NCBI GenBank assembly: GCA_902775835.1
Contig: CACYNZ010000186.1
Span: 1 to 7,545 of the forward strand
Direction: 5' to 3'
DNA length: 7,545 nt
From: an uncultured Eubacteriales bacterium
GTDB taxonomy: Bacteria > Bacillota_A > Clostridia > Christensenellales > Aristaeellaceae
Positions within the stretch are counted from its first letter, which is position 1, and every line of letters begins with the position of its first letter. The notes beneath the pieces were generated by a model, which did not search any database, was not told the origin of the DNA, and saw nothing but the letters and a program-made list of their open reading frames with translations. The position numbers and the translations under genes are program-made. Shown here in pieces: positions 1 through 4,833 of the stretch.

Positions 1-96
1 TGGCCCTTTTAATCCGACTGGAATTGGCCCTTTTCATTCGACGATTTTTGGCCCATATTACCCGACGTTTATTGGCCCTTTTTTCCCGACGCTAAT
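1..96. repeat. Four 24-bp tandem repeats
   Basis: The motif TGGCCC starts at 1, 25, 49 and 73, an exact 24-bp period. Each unit reads roughly TTGGCCCTTTTNATCCGACG with variable bases after it. The first copy is cut by the window edge, so the array may continue to the left. The units are not identical: the third has CATATT where the others have CTTTT-like sequence. Regular spacing of similar but diverged units suggests repeated protein-binding sites rather than slippage. Confidence 0.85.
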
Positions 97-102
97 AGTG
101 CA
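1..102. mobile_element. Probable terminal region of an insertion sequence (IS21-like?)
   Basis: The repeat array ends where the reading frame of a GNAT acetyltransferase stops resembling its family. Read from position 102 on the minus strand, the sequence begins TGCACTATTAGCGTCGGG, and IS21-family elements typically begin with TG and carry several internal repeats near their ends as transposase sites. I infer that an IS lies to the left of the window and inserted into the acetyltransferase gene. No transposase is inside the window. The exact boundary (about 95-102) and the family are uncertain. An alternative is a recombination junction or a different repeat-bearing element. Confidence 0.45.
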
Positions 103-398
103 ACCATTTCGGATCCATAGCCCTTTCTCCAGTGTTCAGGGAACAGCATCAGGCCGATTTCCCCGCTGTCGCCGTGAACTGTCAGGCTGCATTCTCCGAT
201 GACTTTGCCGTCATGCAGAACCATCATCTCGTGATCATTCGAAGTCAGTCCCCTGATCCATGCGGCAGCGTATTCCCTGTCCTGAATCATCCCGGGCACA
301 TACCTCACCACGTGCGGATTGCCCGTCAGCGCCATCAGGGTATCTACGTCCCGAACAGTTATGGCCCGAACCGAAATGCTTCCGTTTTTCTGGTTCAT
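69..398 (-). pseudogene. GNAT-family N-acetyltransferase, 3'-truncated
   Basis: This is the N-terminal part of a GNAT acetyltransferase of the RimJ/RimL-like type, which moves an acetyl group from acetyl-CoA to an amine. The start chosen is the ATG at 398 (protein begins MNQKNGSISVRAI), preceded by GGGGAAAG. It lies 16 nt after the RNA ligase stop, so it looks like the last gene of that operon. An ATG at 422 overlapping the ligase end is possible. The first strand (ISVRAITVRDVDTLM), the central sheet (GEIGLMLFPEHW) and the acetyl-CoA loop RKGYGSEM (RxxGxG) are present. After ...EMVA the frame runs into the 24-bp repeats and ends as LLASGKKGQ, giving about 109 aa where the family usually has 160-180. 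The last strands and helix are missing, so the product is probably inactive. Its substrate cannot be deduced. Confidence 0.75.
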
Positions 399-414
399 AT
401 TTCTTTCCCCATCT

Positions 415-1461
415 TCATTCATCATTTCTGAGCAGATACTTGTTGCTGACAACCTTCATTGAAAGCGACGCGCTGATCAGCGGACAGAATACAGGCTCAG
501 TGGGCCGGATCACAATGCCCTCCTTTTTTCCGCCATTGGGATAGTCGCCGTCCGCTCTCTTCAGCAGTGCTTCAACGGTCGGATATCTGGATGGCAGGTC
601 TGTTCCGGTTTCCTCAATCGGTACCATTGTCATGCCCAGTGCTTTCGTGATCTCCTGCATCCGTTTCAGACCGACCCGCATGCCATTTTCGCGAACGGTG
701 AAAACATACCATTCCGGTTTTATCAGCCGCAGGCGGTTTTTCTGGATTCCCGGCGCGCACAGTTCGCCCTGAACCGTCAGTGTCCTGAGGCCTGCTTCTT
801 TTACGAAGGCTTCCATTTTTTCCTGATAGCCCCGCTCGTTCACCAGATTATAGAAGGAACTGGATCCGTCGTTCCTGTACTCGTAATTGTGTCCGGTGAC
901 GTGGAATCCATCTTCATCGATTCCGATGGAATGGGAAGCGCCATCCATCTTCGTGCTGATGTAATACTCCAGTCCGGCGAAAGCCTGAATCAGTTCAGGA
1001 TTTTCCTGCACCCGCGTCTCATCTGTGTGCGGAATATCATATGGCAGGGTTCCGATCACATTTCCACCAGTGGTGGCCTTTTCTTCAATTTCCCATTTCC
1101 GCACACCCAGGCACTCCGTTACATCATCGCCGATCCCGGCAGGAGATGGAAGTTCCGGGAACTGGCTCACAGGCAGCAGCAGGCCCTGGGAGATCTGCCC
1201 TCTGAAGGTCATGGTACGCAGCCTGAAGCCTTCACCCATGATATCCGTTTTCTTGTAGCAGGATTTCCGCAGAAATTCGAATTCGGACCGGACCGGCAGA
1301 AAGCTGTCGATCTGGAAATATACCGCCAGATCCATAGGCTGAAACTGACCTCTGTTTACAACACACTGCCAGCCAAGCACATGCGCCAGCTCGATCCTGT
1401 CCGCTCCCTCAATTGGTTCTATGCTCCAGACCCTCTGGATGCTTGCAAGTTTTCGGCTCAT
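415..1461 (-). CDS. ATP-dependent RNA ligase, DRB0094/Rnl5 type
   Basis: This enzyme should join RNA ends with a 3'-OH and a 5'-phosphate via a ligase-AMP intermediate. The start chosen is the ATG at 1461 (MSRKLASIQRV), with AAGGGA just upstream; the longer reading from 1500 adds 13 residues without a good ribosome binding site. At 348 aa it is close to the length of the Deinococcus radiodurans ligase DRB0094. The N-terminal half (about 1-125) matches the extra domain of that family, with ADRIELAHVLGWQCVV and RGQISQGLLLP. Nucleotidyltransferase motifs follow: motif I TKMDG with catalytic Lys171, GELCAPG near 232, YVFTV near 252 (motif III), EGIVIRP with Glu314 (motif IV) and SMKVVSNKYLL with Lys336 and Lys341 (motif V). 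All key residues are present. It lies 31 nt after an unrecognised gene in an operon with a phosphoesterase downstream of a tRNA array, which suggests repair of broken tRNA. The fold and reaction are well supported; the cellular substrate is inference. Confidence 0.93.
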   Translation of the reverse strand: MSRKLASIQRVWSIEPIEGADRIELAHVLGWQCVVNRGQFQPMDLAVYFQIDSFLPVRSEFEFLRKSCYKKTDIMGEGFRLRTMTFRGQISQGLLLPVSQFPELPSPAGIGDDVTECLGVRKWEIEEKATTGGNVIGTLPYDIPHTDETRVQENPELIQAFAGLEYYISTKMDGASHSIGIDEDGFHVTGHNYEYRNDGSSSFYNLVNERGYQEKMEAFVKEAGLRTLTVQGELCAPGIQKNRLRLIKPEWYVFTVRENGMRVGLKRMQEITKALGMTMVPIEETGTDLPSRYPTVEALLKRADGDYPNGGKKEGIVIRPTEPVFCPLISASLSMKVVSNKYLLRNDE

Positions 1462-1492
1462 TCTTGATCCCTTCTTTTCCTTGATCATCGTA

Positions 1493-2107
1493 TTACTCAA
1501 CCAGGATCAGGACACGAACATCGCTCAGCGTAATGTTCAGGTCCCGGTCTTCCCATGAAAGCCCTCTGTTGTATGCCCATACCCGGTCCATAACCGCCTG
1601 ATTGAAGCCACGAAGAATGCTGCGGCTTCCATAAGGCTCCGTGTACTCAAAATACTGATACGCTTTCTTGATCTCCGCATCCAGATTCTGATACTCTCCG
1701 ATTGACAGCATGTCTTCGGTATCGATTTCATTTTCATCCGGATTGCTCAGGTATCGGCACACGTCCTGACGCGGAAAAAAACCGCAGTATTCCGGCATAC
1801 TGAGATTCACCTTATCGAACCAGGAGCCCTCAACGATATACCATCTGCAATAGCCATAGTTTCCGGATCCATAAAGGATTCCCTTTTCATCTGAACACGT
1901 TTCCCGTACGCCATCTGAAAGGTCATCCGGCGCTCCCATCACTGACTCCGCGTCACAGTCCCATTCGATTGCCTGGAGAACCATGCTCTGTCCTGTAACG
2001 CAGGGCACGATGGACAGTTTTCCCCTGGAATCATACTGATAAAAGTCTATGCCGTGCCATTTTCCATTGACTCTGGCTTCCGTATAGCCTGTCACATAAA
2101 CGCTCAT
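1493..2107 (-). CDS. Unrecognised protein of the RNA-repair operon (204 aa)
   Basis: I do not recognise this protein. Its ATG overlaps the stop of the previous gene by 4 bp (ATGA), so translation is probably coupled, and the RNA ligase start is 31 nt downstream. It is acidic and rich in Tyr and Trp, with no signal peptide, membrane segment, Walker A motif or obvious nuclease motif. Visible landmarks are a beta-rich N-terminus (VYVTGYTEARVNGKWHGIDF), a Gly/Tyr segment GSGNYGYCRWYIVEGSW near 80, PEYCGFFPRQDV near 105, and a helical C-terminal half with AYQYFEYTEPYG. The many aromatics could suit RNA or base binding, but that is a guess. It may be a substrate-recognition or sensing partner of the ligase and phosphoesterase. 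The coding call rests on length, the tight overlap and its place in the operon. Confidence 0.85.
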   Translation of the reverse strand: MSVYVTGYTEARVNGKWHGIDFYQYDSRGKLSIVPCVTGQSMVLQAIEWDCDAESVMGAPDDLSDGVRETCSDEKGILYGSGNYGYCRWYIVEGSWFDKVNLSMPEYCGFFPRQDVCRYLSNPDENEIDTEDMLSIGEYQNLDAEIKKAYQYFEYTEPYGSRSILRGFNQAVMDRVWAYNRGLSWEDRDLNITLSDVRVLILVE

Positions 2108-2808
2108 AATTCTCCCTCAGCCATCAGCATGGCGCGTATTGCATTCAGCTCTTTTTGTCTGGAATGCCTGCTGTAGGCGATCTCAGCCTCCATAACCTGA
2201 TTGTGCAGTACTCGCTCATCTTCGCTCTCTTCGTCAAAAGAGCAGCCAATGCTCTTTTCCAGATCGGCTTTGACTGTTTCCCATGGGATTGTCTTTGCCG
2301 TGCCGGACTCAATTTCTTCCATGGCTTCATCCAGTTTCTGCCGCTCTGCCTCCAGTGTTTCCTGTTCAAAGCCAAAAAAGGAAGCACTGTTCAGCACATC
2401 CGCCATCAGTTCATACATGTATCGTTGGGTCAAGGGTGTATCCGCTACCAGAAAGCCGACGACTTCAGCCTGATCGGTAAGTTCGCAGCCATAATCCGGC
2501 GCTTCGCAGCCCTGTGCAAGAAGCTCATCCACATGAACCAGTCCGGCTGACTGATCGTGCATCCCGTTCCTTATGATCCGATGCACATACACAAGTCCCC
2601 GGTGCCCGTCTTCCGGTTCCTTTACCGGGATGGTCCGGAGCCTGTCAATATACTGGCGGATCCGGTCAGTCCACGCGTCTCTGATTTCCCTGATGGTCCT
2701 GTCCAGCCAGGATCTGTTACAGTCATACTGGATTGGATCATTGAACAGGTACGCTCCGATCAGGCGGTCTGTATCAAGCTCTTTCAGCCATTCCTGTATA
2801 GTCTTCAT
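2104..2808 (-). CDS. Unrecognised, mostly helical protein of the RNA-repair operon (234 aa)
   Basis: I cannot assign a function. The ATG overlaps the phosphoesterase stop by 4 bp and its own stop overlaps the next gene by 4 bp, which points to coupled translation in one operon. The sequence is acidic and predicted largely helical: MKTIQEWLKELDTDRLI at the N-terminus, DRTIREIRDAWTDRIRQYI around 36-54, and a long charged helical stretch around 148-170 (EQETLEAERQKLDEAMEEI) that may form a coiled coil. The N-terminal motif recalls small Bacillota DUF proteins of the DUF6557 type, from memory and unverified. There is no P-loop, no HD or HEPN signature (no clear RxxxxH), and no membrane segment. 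So it does not obviously supply the polynucleotide kinase missing from this cassette. Confidence 0.85.
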   Translation of the reverse strand: MKTIQEWLKELDTDRLIGAYLFNDPIQYDCNRSWLDRTIREIRDAWTDRIRQYIDRLRTIPVKEPEDGHRGLVYVHRIIRNGMHDQSAGLVHVDELLAQGCEAPDYGCELTDQAEVVGFLVADTPLTQRYMYELMADVLNSASFFGFEQETLEAERQKLDEAMEEIESGTAKTIPWETVKADLEKSIGCSFDEESEDERVLHNQVMEAEIAYSRHSRQKELNAIRAMLMAEGEL

Positions 2809-3512
2809 TCCTGTTTCGCCTCCCCGAATACGCGGATGGATTCAAACAGCAGCGTTAGTCTGTCCACATCCTTCTCCGTATGATAATGCCCGGCATACCA
2901 GTGTCCATATGTCAACCGGTTCTCAATGGCATCCAGCCATGTTTCCGTGCTTTTATCCACCCGGCTCTGATCGATCCCCGGCAGGAACACCTCCACCGGT
3001 TCATACTTGAGCGGAGTTGTGTGGGAGAGCACGACATCCACCTTCCATTCCCGGCATGCCAGCGCTTTCTCCACCCGTGCCTTAATTTCCGCGTCGGGCT
3101 GTTCATCCGCCCACCAGTTCCAGCCCATGGCAAGACGATACTGCTTGTCTACACTGTAAGCGCCGCCCATCACGATCGTCTGCAGCCCGTCAAAATTGTA
3201 TACTTCGCCATCCATCCCGAAGAGGAGATTGGGATACCGGTCCTCAGCATACACCTTCCCTCCGTTCCAGAAACCGGTATGGTAGGAAGGAATCGATGCG
3301 GGCCGCATCTCATGATTACCATGAATGGAAAAGATCGTGATGGGCATTTCGGCCATGTACTGCTTGGCCCGCTGATCACGCCAGTTCCCGTAGTAGTTGA
3401 ATCCGGCATCGCCCAGGATGATCATGACGTCATTCCTGTCAGGATGCATTTCCCTGCAGAATCGCTCTATTCTGGAAAAATCCCCGTGGGTATCACCGGT
3501 GATATAGTACAT
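2805..3512 (-). CDS. Calcineurin-like metallophosphoesterase
   Basis: This is a two-metal phosphoesterase that would hydrolyse phosphomonoesters or diesters in the cytoplasm. All five metal motifs are visible in the 235-aa product: GDTHG (Asp7, His9), GDAG (Asp35), GNHE (Asn66, His67), SH (His164) and GHYH (His209, His211). There is no signal peptide. The ATG at 3512 follows TGAGGTGAAACGGA, a clear ribosome binding site, and lies 71 nt after the 3' end of tRNA-Leu with no terminator or evident promoter between. It is therefore probably the first protein of a transcript that starts in or before the tRNA array. The bacterial Pnkp repair enzyme uses a central domain of this superfamily as a 2',3'-phosphatase. 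By analogy this protein may heal RNA 3' ends before the ligase seals them. That role is inferred; a nucleotide or protein phosphatase is also possible. Confidence 0.9.
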   Translation of the reverse strand: MYYITGDTHGDFSRIERFCREMHPDRNDVMIILGDAGFNYYGNWRDQRAKQYMAEMPITIFSIHGNHEMRPASIPSYHTGFWNGGKVYAEDRYPNLLFGMDGEVYNFDGLQTIVMGGAYSVDKQYRLAMGWNWWADEQPDAEIKARVEKALACREWKVDVVLSHTTPLKYEPVEVFLPGIDQSRVDKSTETWLDAIENRLTYGHWYAGHYHTEKDVDRLTLLFESIRVFGEAKQE

Positions 3513-3583
3513 TCCGTTTCACCTCATTTTCGCACGTCCGGATGCTGAATCACAGCAGGTACGACCGGTTTCATATTTTTCAG

Positions 3584-3666
3584 TGCGCAGGGCGGGAGTT
3601 GAACCCGCATGCCTTTTCAGGCACCAGAGTTTGAGTCTGGCATGTCTGCCTTTTCATCACCTGTGC
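3584..3666 (-). tRNA. tRNA-Leu (anticodon CAA), with one acceptor mismatch
   Basis: This 83-nt class II tRNA has a long variable arm (TGCC...GGCA) and an anticodon arm CCAGA/CTCAAAC/TCTGG that gives anticodon CAA, reading UUG codons. The T arm GCGGG/TTCAACT/CCCGC is perfect, the D loop has GG followed by CAGA as in other Leu tRNAs, and the discriminator is A, as expected for Leu. The acceptor stem GCACAGG/CCTGCGC has an A3xC70 mismatch. CCA is not encoded (CTG follows). It is the last tRNA of the array, 71 nt before the phosphoesterase. Confidence 0.9.
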
Positions 3667-3669
3667 ATA

Positions 3670-3757
3670 TGGCGGAGTGAGAGCGATTCGAACGTTCAGG
3701 CACATTGCTGCGCCGCCTCCTTAGCGGGGAGGTGCCTTACCATTAGACTATCACTCC
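3670..3757 (-). tRNA. tRNA-Ser (anticodon GCT) with C33 and encoded CCA
   Basis: This class II tRNA is 85 nt plus an encoded CCA (3672-3670). The acceptor stem GGAGTGA/TCACTCC is perfect, the discriminator is G as in Ser tRNAs, and the variable arm forms a 6-bp stem (GGCGCA/TGTGCC). The anticodon stem CCTCC/GGAGG holds the loop CCGCTAA, giving anticodon GCT, which reads AGC and AGU. Position 33 is C instead of the near-universal U, which should disturb the U-turn. The T stem GAACG/CGCTC has an A51xC63 mismatch. It is the only tRNA of this array with a genomic CCA. It is either functional with odd features or decaying. Confidence 0.85.
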
Positions 3758-3763
3758 ATGGAA

Positions 3764-3835
3764 AGGTTCCGGCCCGATTCGAACGGGCGTTGAGCAGATT
3801 TGCAGTCTGCTGCCTGACCACTCGGCCACGGAACC
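3764..3835 (-). tRNA. tRNA-Cys (anticodon GCA)
   Basis: This is a standard 72-nt cloverleaf. The acceptor is GGTTCCG/CGGAACC, the D arm GCC/GAGTGGTCA/GGC, the anticodon arm GCAGA/CTGCAAA/TCTGC with anticodon GCA, and the T arm GCCCG/TTCGAAT/CGGGC. All stems are fully paired. The discriminator is U73, the main identity base of Cys tRNAs. CCA is not encoded. It is the most canonical member of the array. It lies 6 nt from tRNA-Ser and 5 nt from the upstream tRNA-like element. Confidence 0.95.
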
Positions 3836-3840
3836 ATCTG

Positions 3841-3911
3841 CGTCGGGAAAGGAATCCGAACCGCGCCCTGTCAGCTCAGGGCAGACGATCTTGCCAATTT
3901 CCTGTCCCAAC
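3841..3911 (-). tRNA. Degenerate tRNA-like element, isotype uncertain
   Basis: This 71-nt element sits exactly between tRNA-Glu and tRNA-Cys with gaps of 3 and 5 nt. It has a 7-bp acceptor stem GTTGGGA/TCCCGAC (one G-T pair), a D loop containing TTGGCAA, a strong anticodon-arm hairpin and a T-loop-like TTCGGAT. Several parts are abnormal. Position 8 is C rather than U, the D stem is poor, and the T stem is mostly unpaired. The anticodon hairpin GCCCT/AGGGC has an 8-nt loop; a 7-nt loop CTGAGCT with U33 and anticodon GAG needs a CxA mismatch in the stem. No isotype can be assigned safely. It could be a decayed tRNA, a decoy or a regulatory tRNA mimic. Confidence 0.6.
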
Positions 3912-3914
3912 ATG

Positions 3915-3987
3915 CAATCCCTGCGGGAATTGAACCCGCATTACCGTCTTGAAAGGGCGGTGTCCTGACCAGTTAGACGAAGAGATC
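3915..3987 (-). tRNA. tRNA-Glu (anticodon TTC), with one anticodon-stem mismatch
   Basis: This 73-nt tRNA is the first of the array in transcript order. The anticodon loop CTTTCAA gives TTC, and the D arm GTCT/AACTGGTCA/GGAC with TC at positions 8-9 resembles other bacterial Glu tRNAs. The T arm GCGGG/TTCAATT/CCCGC is perfect and the discriminator is G. The acceptor GATCTCT/AGGGATT pairs throughout, but includes G1-T72 and T5-G68 wobbles. The anticodon stem CCGCC/GACGG has a C30xA40 mismatch. CCA is not encoded. Confidence 0.9.
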
Positions 3988-3991
3988 ACGT

Positions 3992-4009
3992 GCAGTCCCG
4001 AAGGACTGC
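3992..4009 (-). other. Hairpin with UUCG tetraloop between regulator and tRNA array
   Basis: On the minus strand this reads GCAGTCC-TTCG-GGACTGC, a perfect 7-bp stem closed by C(UUCG)G, an extra-stable tetraloop class. It lies 4 nt before the tRNA-Glu 5' end and about 20 nt after the regulator stop. No T-run follows in either direction, so it is not a standard intrinsic terminator. It could mark RNA processing, protect a 5' end or insulate tRNA folding from the upstream mRNA. Confidence 0.6.
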
Positions 4010-4030
4010 CTTCCATATTGTCAGGCATTA

Positions 4031-4267
4031 CTAAGATGCCTGTGTGCGGACGATGATCGCATCCATCGTCGTATCGAACACGGATGCCAGCACCACCAGA
4101 TTATCCAGGGTAGGCATAGACGTTCCGCGCTGCCACTTGTAGATAGCCTGAGGTGTGGAGAAACCGAAAATATCCTGCAGATCCTGAACGGACAGCCCAT
4201 TTTGCTGCCGCATCCGGACAATGTTGTTTCCGGTTGCAATCATATCGATTGCGGGCAGGGCTCCCAT
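4031..4267 (-). CDS. Small Xre/HTH_3-family transcriptional regulator
   Basis: This 78-aa DNA-binding protein consists almost only of a Cro/C1-type helix-turn-helix. Helices 1-2 are about NIVRMRQQNGLSVQDLQDIF (15-34), the recognition helix is STPQAIYKWQRG (37-48), and TSMPTLDNLVVLASVFDTTMDAII completes the five-helix fold. The ATG at 4267 follows a near-ideal AAAGGAGTGATTTCAT. No effector domain is visible. It lies in the same direction as the tRNA array and repair genes, 43 nt before tRNA-Glu, and I see no clear promoter between them. It may regulate the unit from within the same transcript. An intrinsic terminator ends only about 28 nt upstream, so its expression probably depends on read-through or antitermination. 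Target and signal are unknown. Confidence 0.9.
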   Translation of the reverse strand: MGALPAIDMIATGNNIVRMRQQNGLSVQDLQDIFGFSTPQAIYKWQRGTSMPTLDNLVVLASVFDTTMDAIIVRTQAS

Positions 4268-4295
4268 ATGAAATCACTCCTTTCTCTTCTTCAGC

Positions 4296-4332
4296 AAAAC
4301 AAAAAGCCGTCTGCCCTGATTGAGCAGACAGC
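4296..4332 (-). terminator. Intrinsic terminator / possible attenuator before the HTH gene
   Basis: On the minus strand GCTGTCTGC and GCAGACGGC form a 9-bp stem (one G-T pair) around a 9-nt loop, followed by TTTTTGTTTT. The T-run ends about 28 nt before the HTH start, and that gap is filled by its ribosome binding site. No promoter fits in between, so the element either attenuates the HTH-tRNA-repair transcript or a promoter overlaps the hairpin. Confidence 0.8.
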
Positions 4333-4354
4333 CAGAAAAAGCATCTCCAGAAAA

Positions 4355-4492
4355 TCATTTCCCGCGATGTATTTCTTTTCTCCAGTGCATCATTTCAGGA
4401 CATTGCAAAGCAACGCGCAGTGTCTGTGAACCACTGCACGCCCGGAATTCGATATGTTCACAAAGCATAATCACCCAGGTGTTGCGCAACAT
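4355..4492 (-). CDS. Possible leader peptide / small protein (45 aa)
   Basis: This is a possible short gene starting at the ATG at 4492, preceded by AAAGGAGAAATTCGAA, a very good ribosome binding site at normal spacing. The product runs MLRNTWVIMLCEHIEF...KEIHRGK, with two Cys and a basic tail, and matches nothing I know. An upstream in-frame ATG at 4543 would give 62 aa and has a weaker AGGGG. It ends 22 nt before the terminator stem in front of the HTH gene. Together these could be a translation-dependent attenuator, or the end of an independent small gene. The evidence is only the start signal and position, so it may be chance. Confidence 0.4.
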   Translation of the reverse strand: MLRNTWVIMLCEHIEFRACSGSQTLRVALQCPEMMHWRKEIHRGK

Positions 4493-4797
4493 TTCGAATT
4501 TCTCCTTTCGCTTTGGGCAATGCCCTTCTTTCAAAATCATCATACTCCATCCCCTGCTGTTTGTAAAGAAACCTGTAGTATAATTTCACCTGATTTCAAG
4601 GCGGCAGCCACAGAGGATGGAGCAGACGGCCGAATGTGTCAGAACCATCCGCGACAGTACCATTTTCTGTAATCATGCCTGCCCATTCCGCACTTCCTGC
4701 AGAAGCATACCAGGATATATCGGACAAGAATCAATGATTTTATCGGAGATACAGCATGATTGTGATCCGTTATTTGTTCTTGTCATCTTTGCTGTAC
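4493..4797. other. Non-coding interval between hydrolase terminator and leader ORF
   Basis: About 300 bp with no convincing gene. Weak reading frames on both strands lack ribosome binding sites and family likeness. It must hold the promoter for the minus-strand leader/HTH unit if one exists. TATACT (4582-4577) is a fair -10 box, but the nearest TTGAAA (4599-4594) is only 11 bp away, so I do not call a promoter. The same spot reads TATAAT on the plus strand, with no plus-strand gene to serve. Confidence 0.5.
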
Positions 4798-4800
4798 GAT

Positions 4801-4833
4801 AAAAACCTTGCAGGCATTTTCCTGCAAGGTTTT
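4801..4833 (-). terminator. Intrinsic terminator after hydrolase and tRNA-like element
   Basis: CCTTGCAGG (4806-4814) and CCTGCAAGG (4821-4829) form a perfect 9-bp stem, extended to 13 bp by flanking A and T runs, with a 6-nt loop. On the minus strand it is followed by TTTTTATCG, so it should end transcripts of the hydrolase gene and the tRNA-like element. The A/T flanks make it partly bidirectional. It directly abuts the 3' end of the tRNA-like element. Confidence 0.9.

Noticed and set aside
1..96. CRISPR array
   Set aside because: The 24-bp units are contiguous and diverged, with no unique spacers of normal length between identical repeats.
889..1467. 192-aa plus-strand ORF
   Set aside because: It is a shadow of the RNA ligase gene, with no recognisable protein features.
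2880..3548. 222-aa plus-strand ORF
   Set aside because: It is antisense to the metallophosphoesterase, whose five metal motifs are intact on the minus strand.
3583..3933. 116-aa plus-strand ORF
   Set aside because: It runs antisense through four tRNA or tRNA-like genes; its sequence is tRNA complement read as protein.
4577..4599. Promoter with TTGAAA and TATACT upstream of the leader ORF
   Set aside because: The boxes are only 11 bp apart and no other good -35 fits TATACT, so a sigma-A promoter cannot be claimed.
4268..4600. T-box riboswitch in the leader of the HTH gene
   Set aside because: A terminator is present, but I find no T-box antiterminator motif such as GGGTGGNACCGCG on the minus strand.
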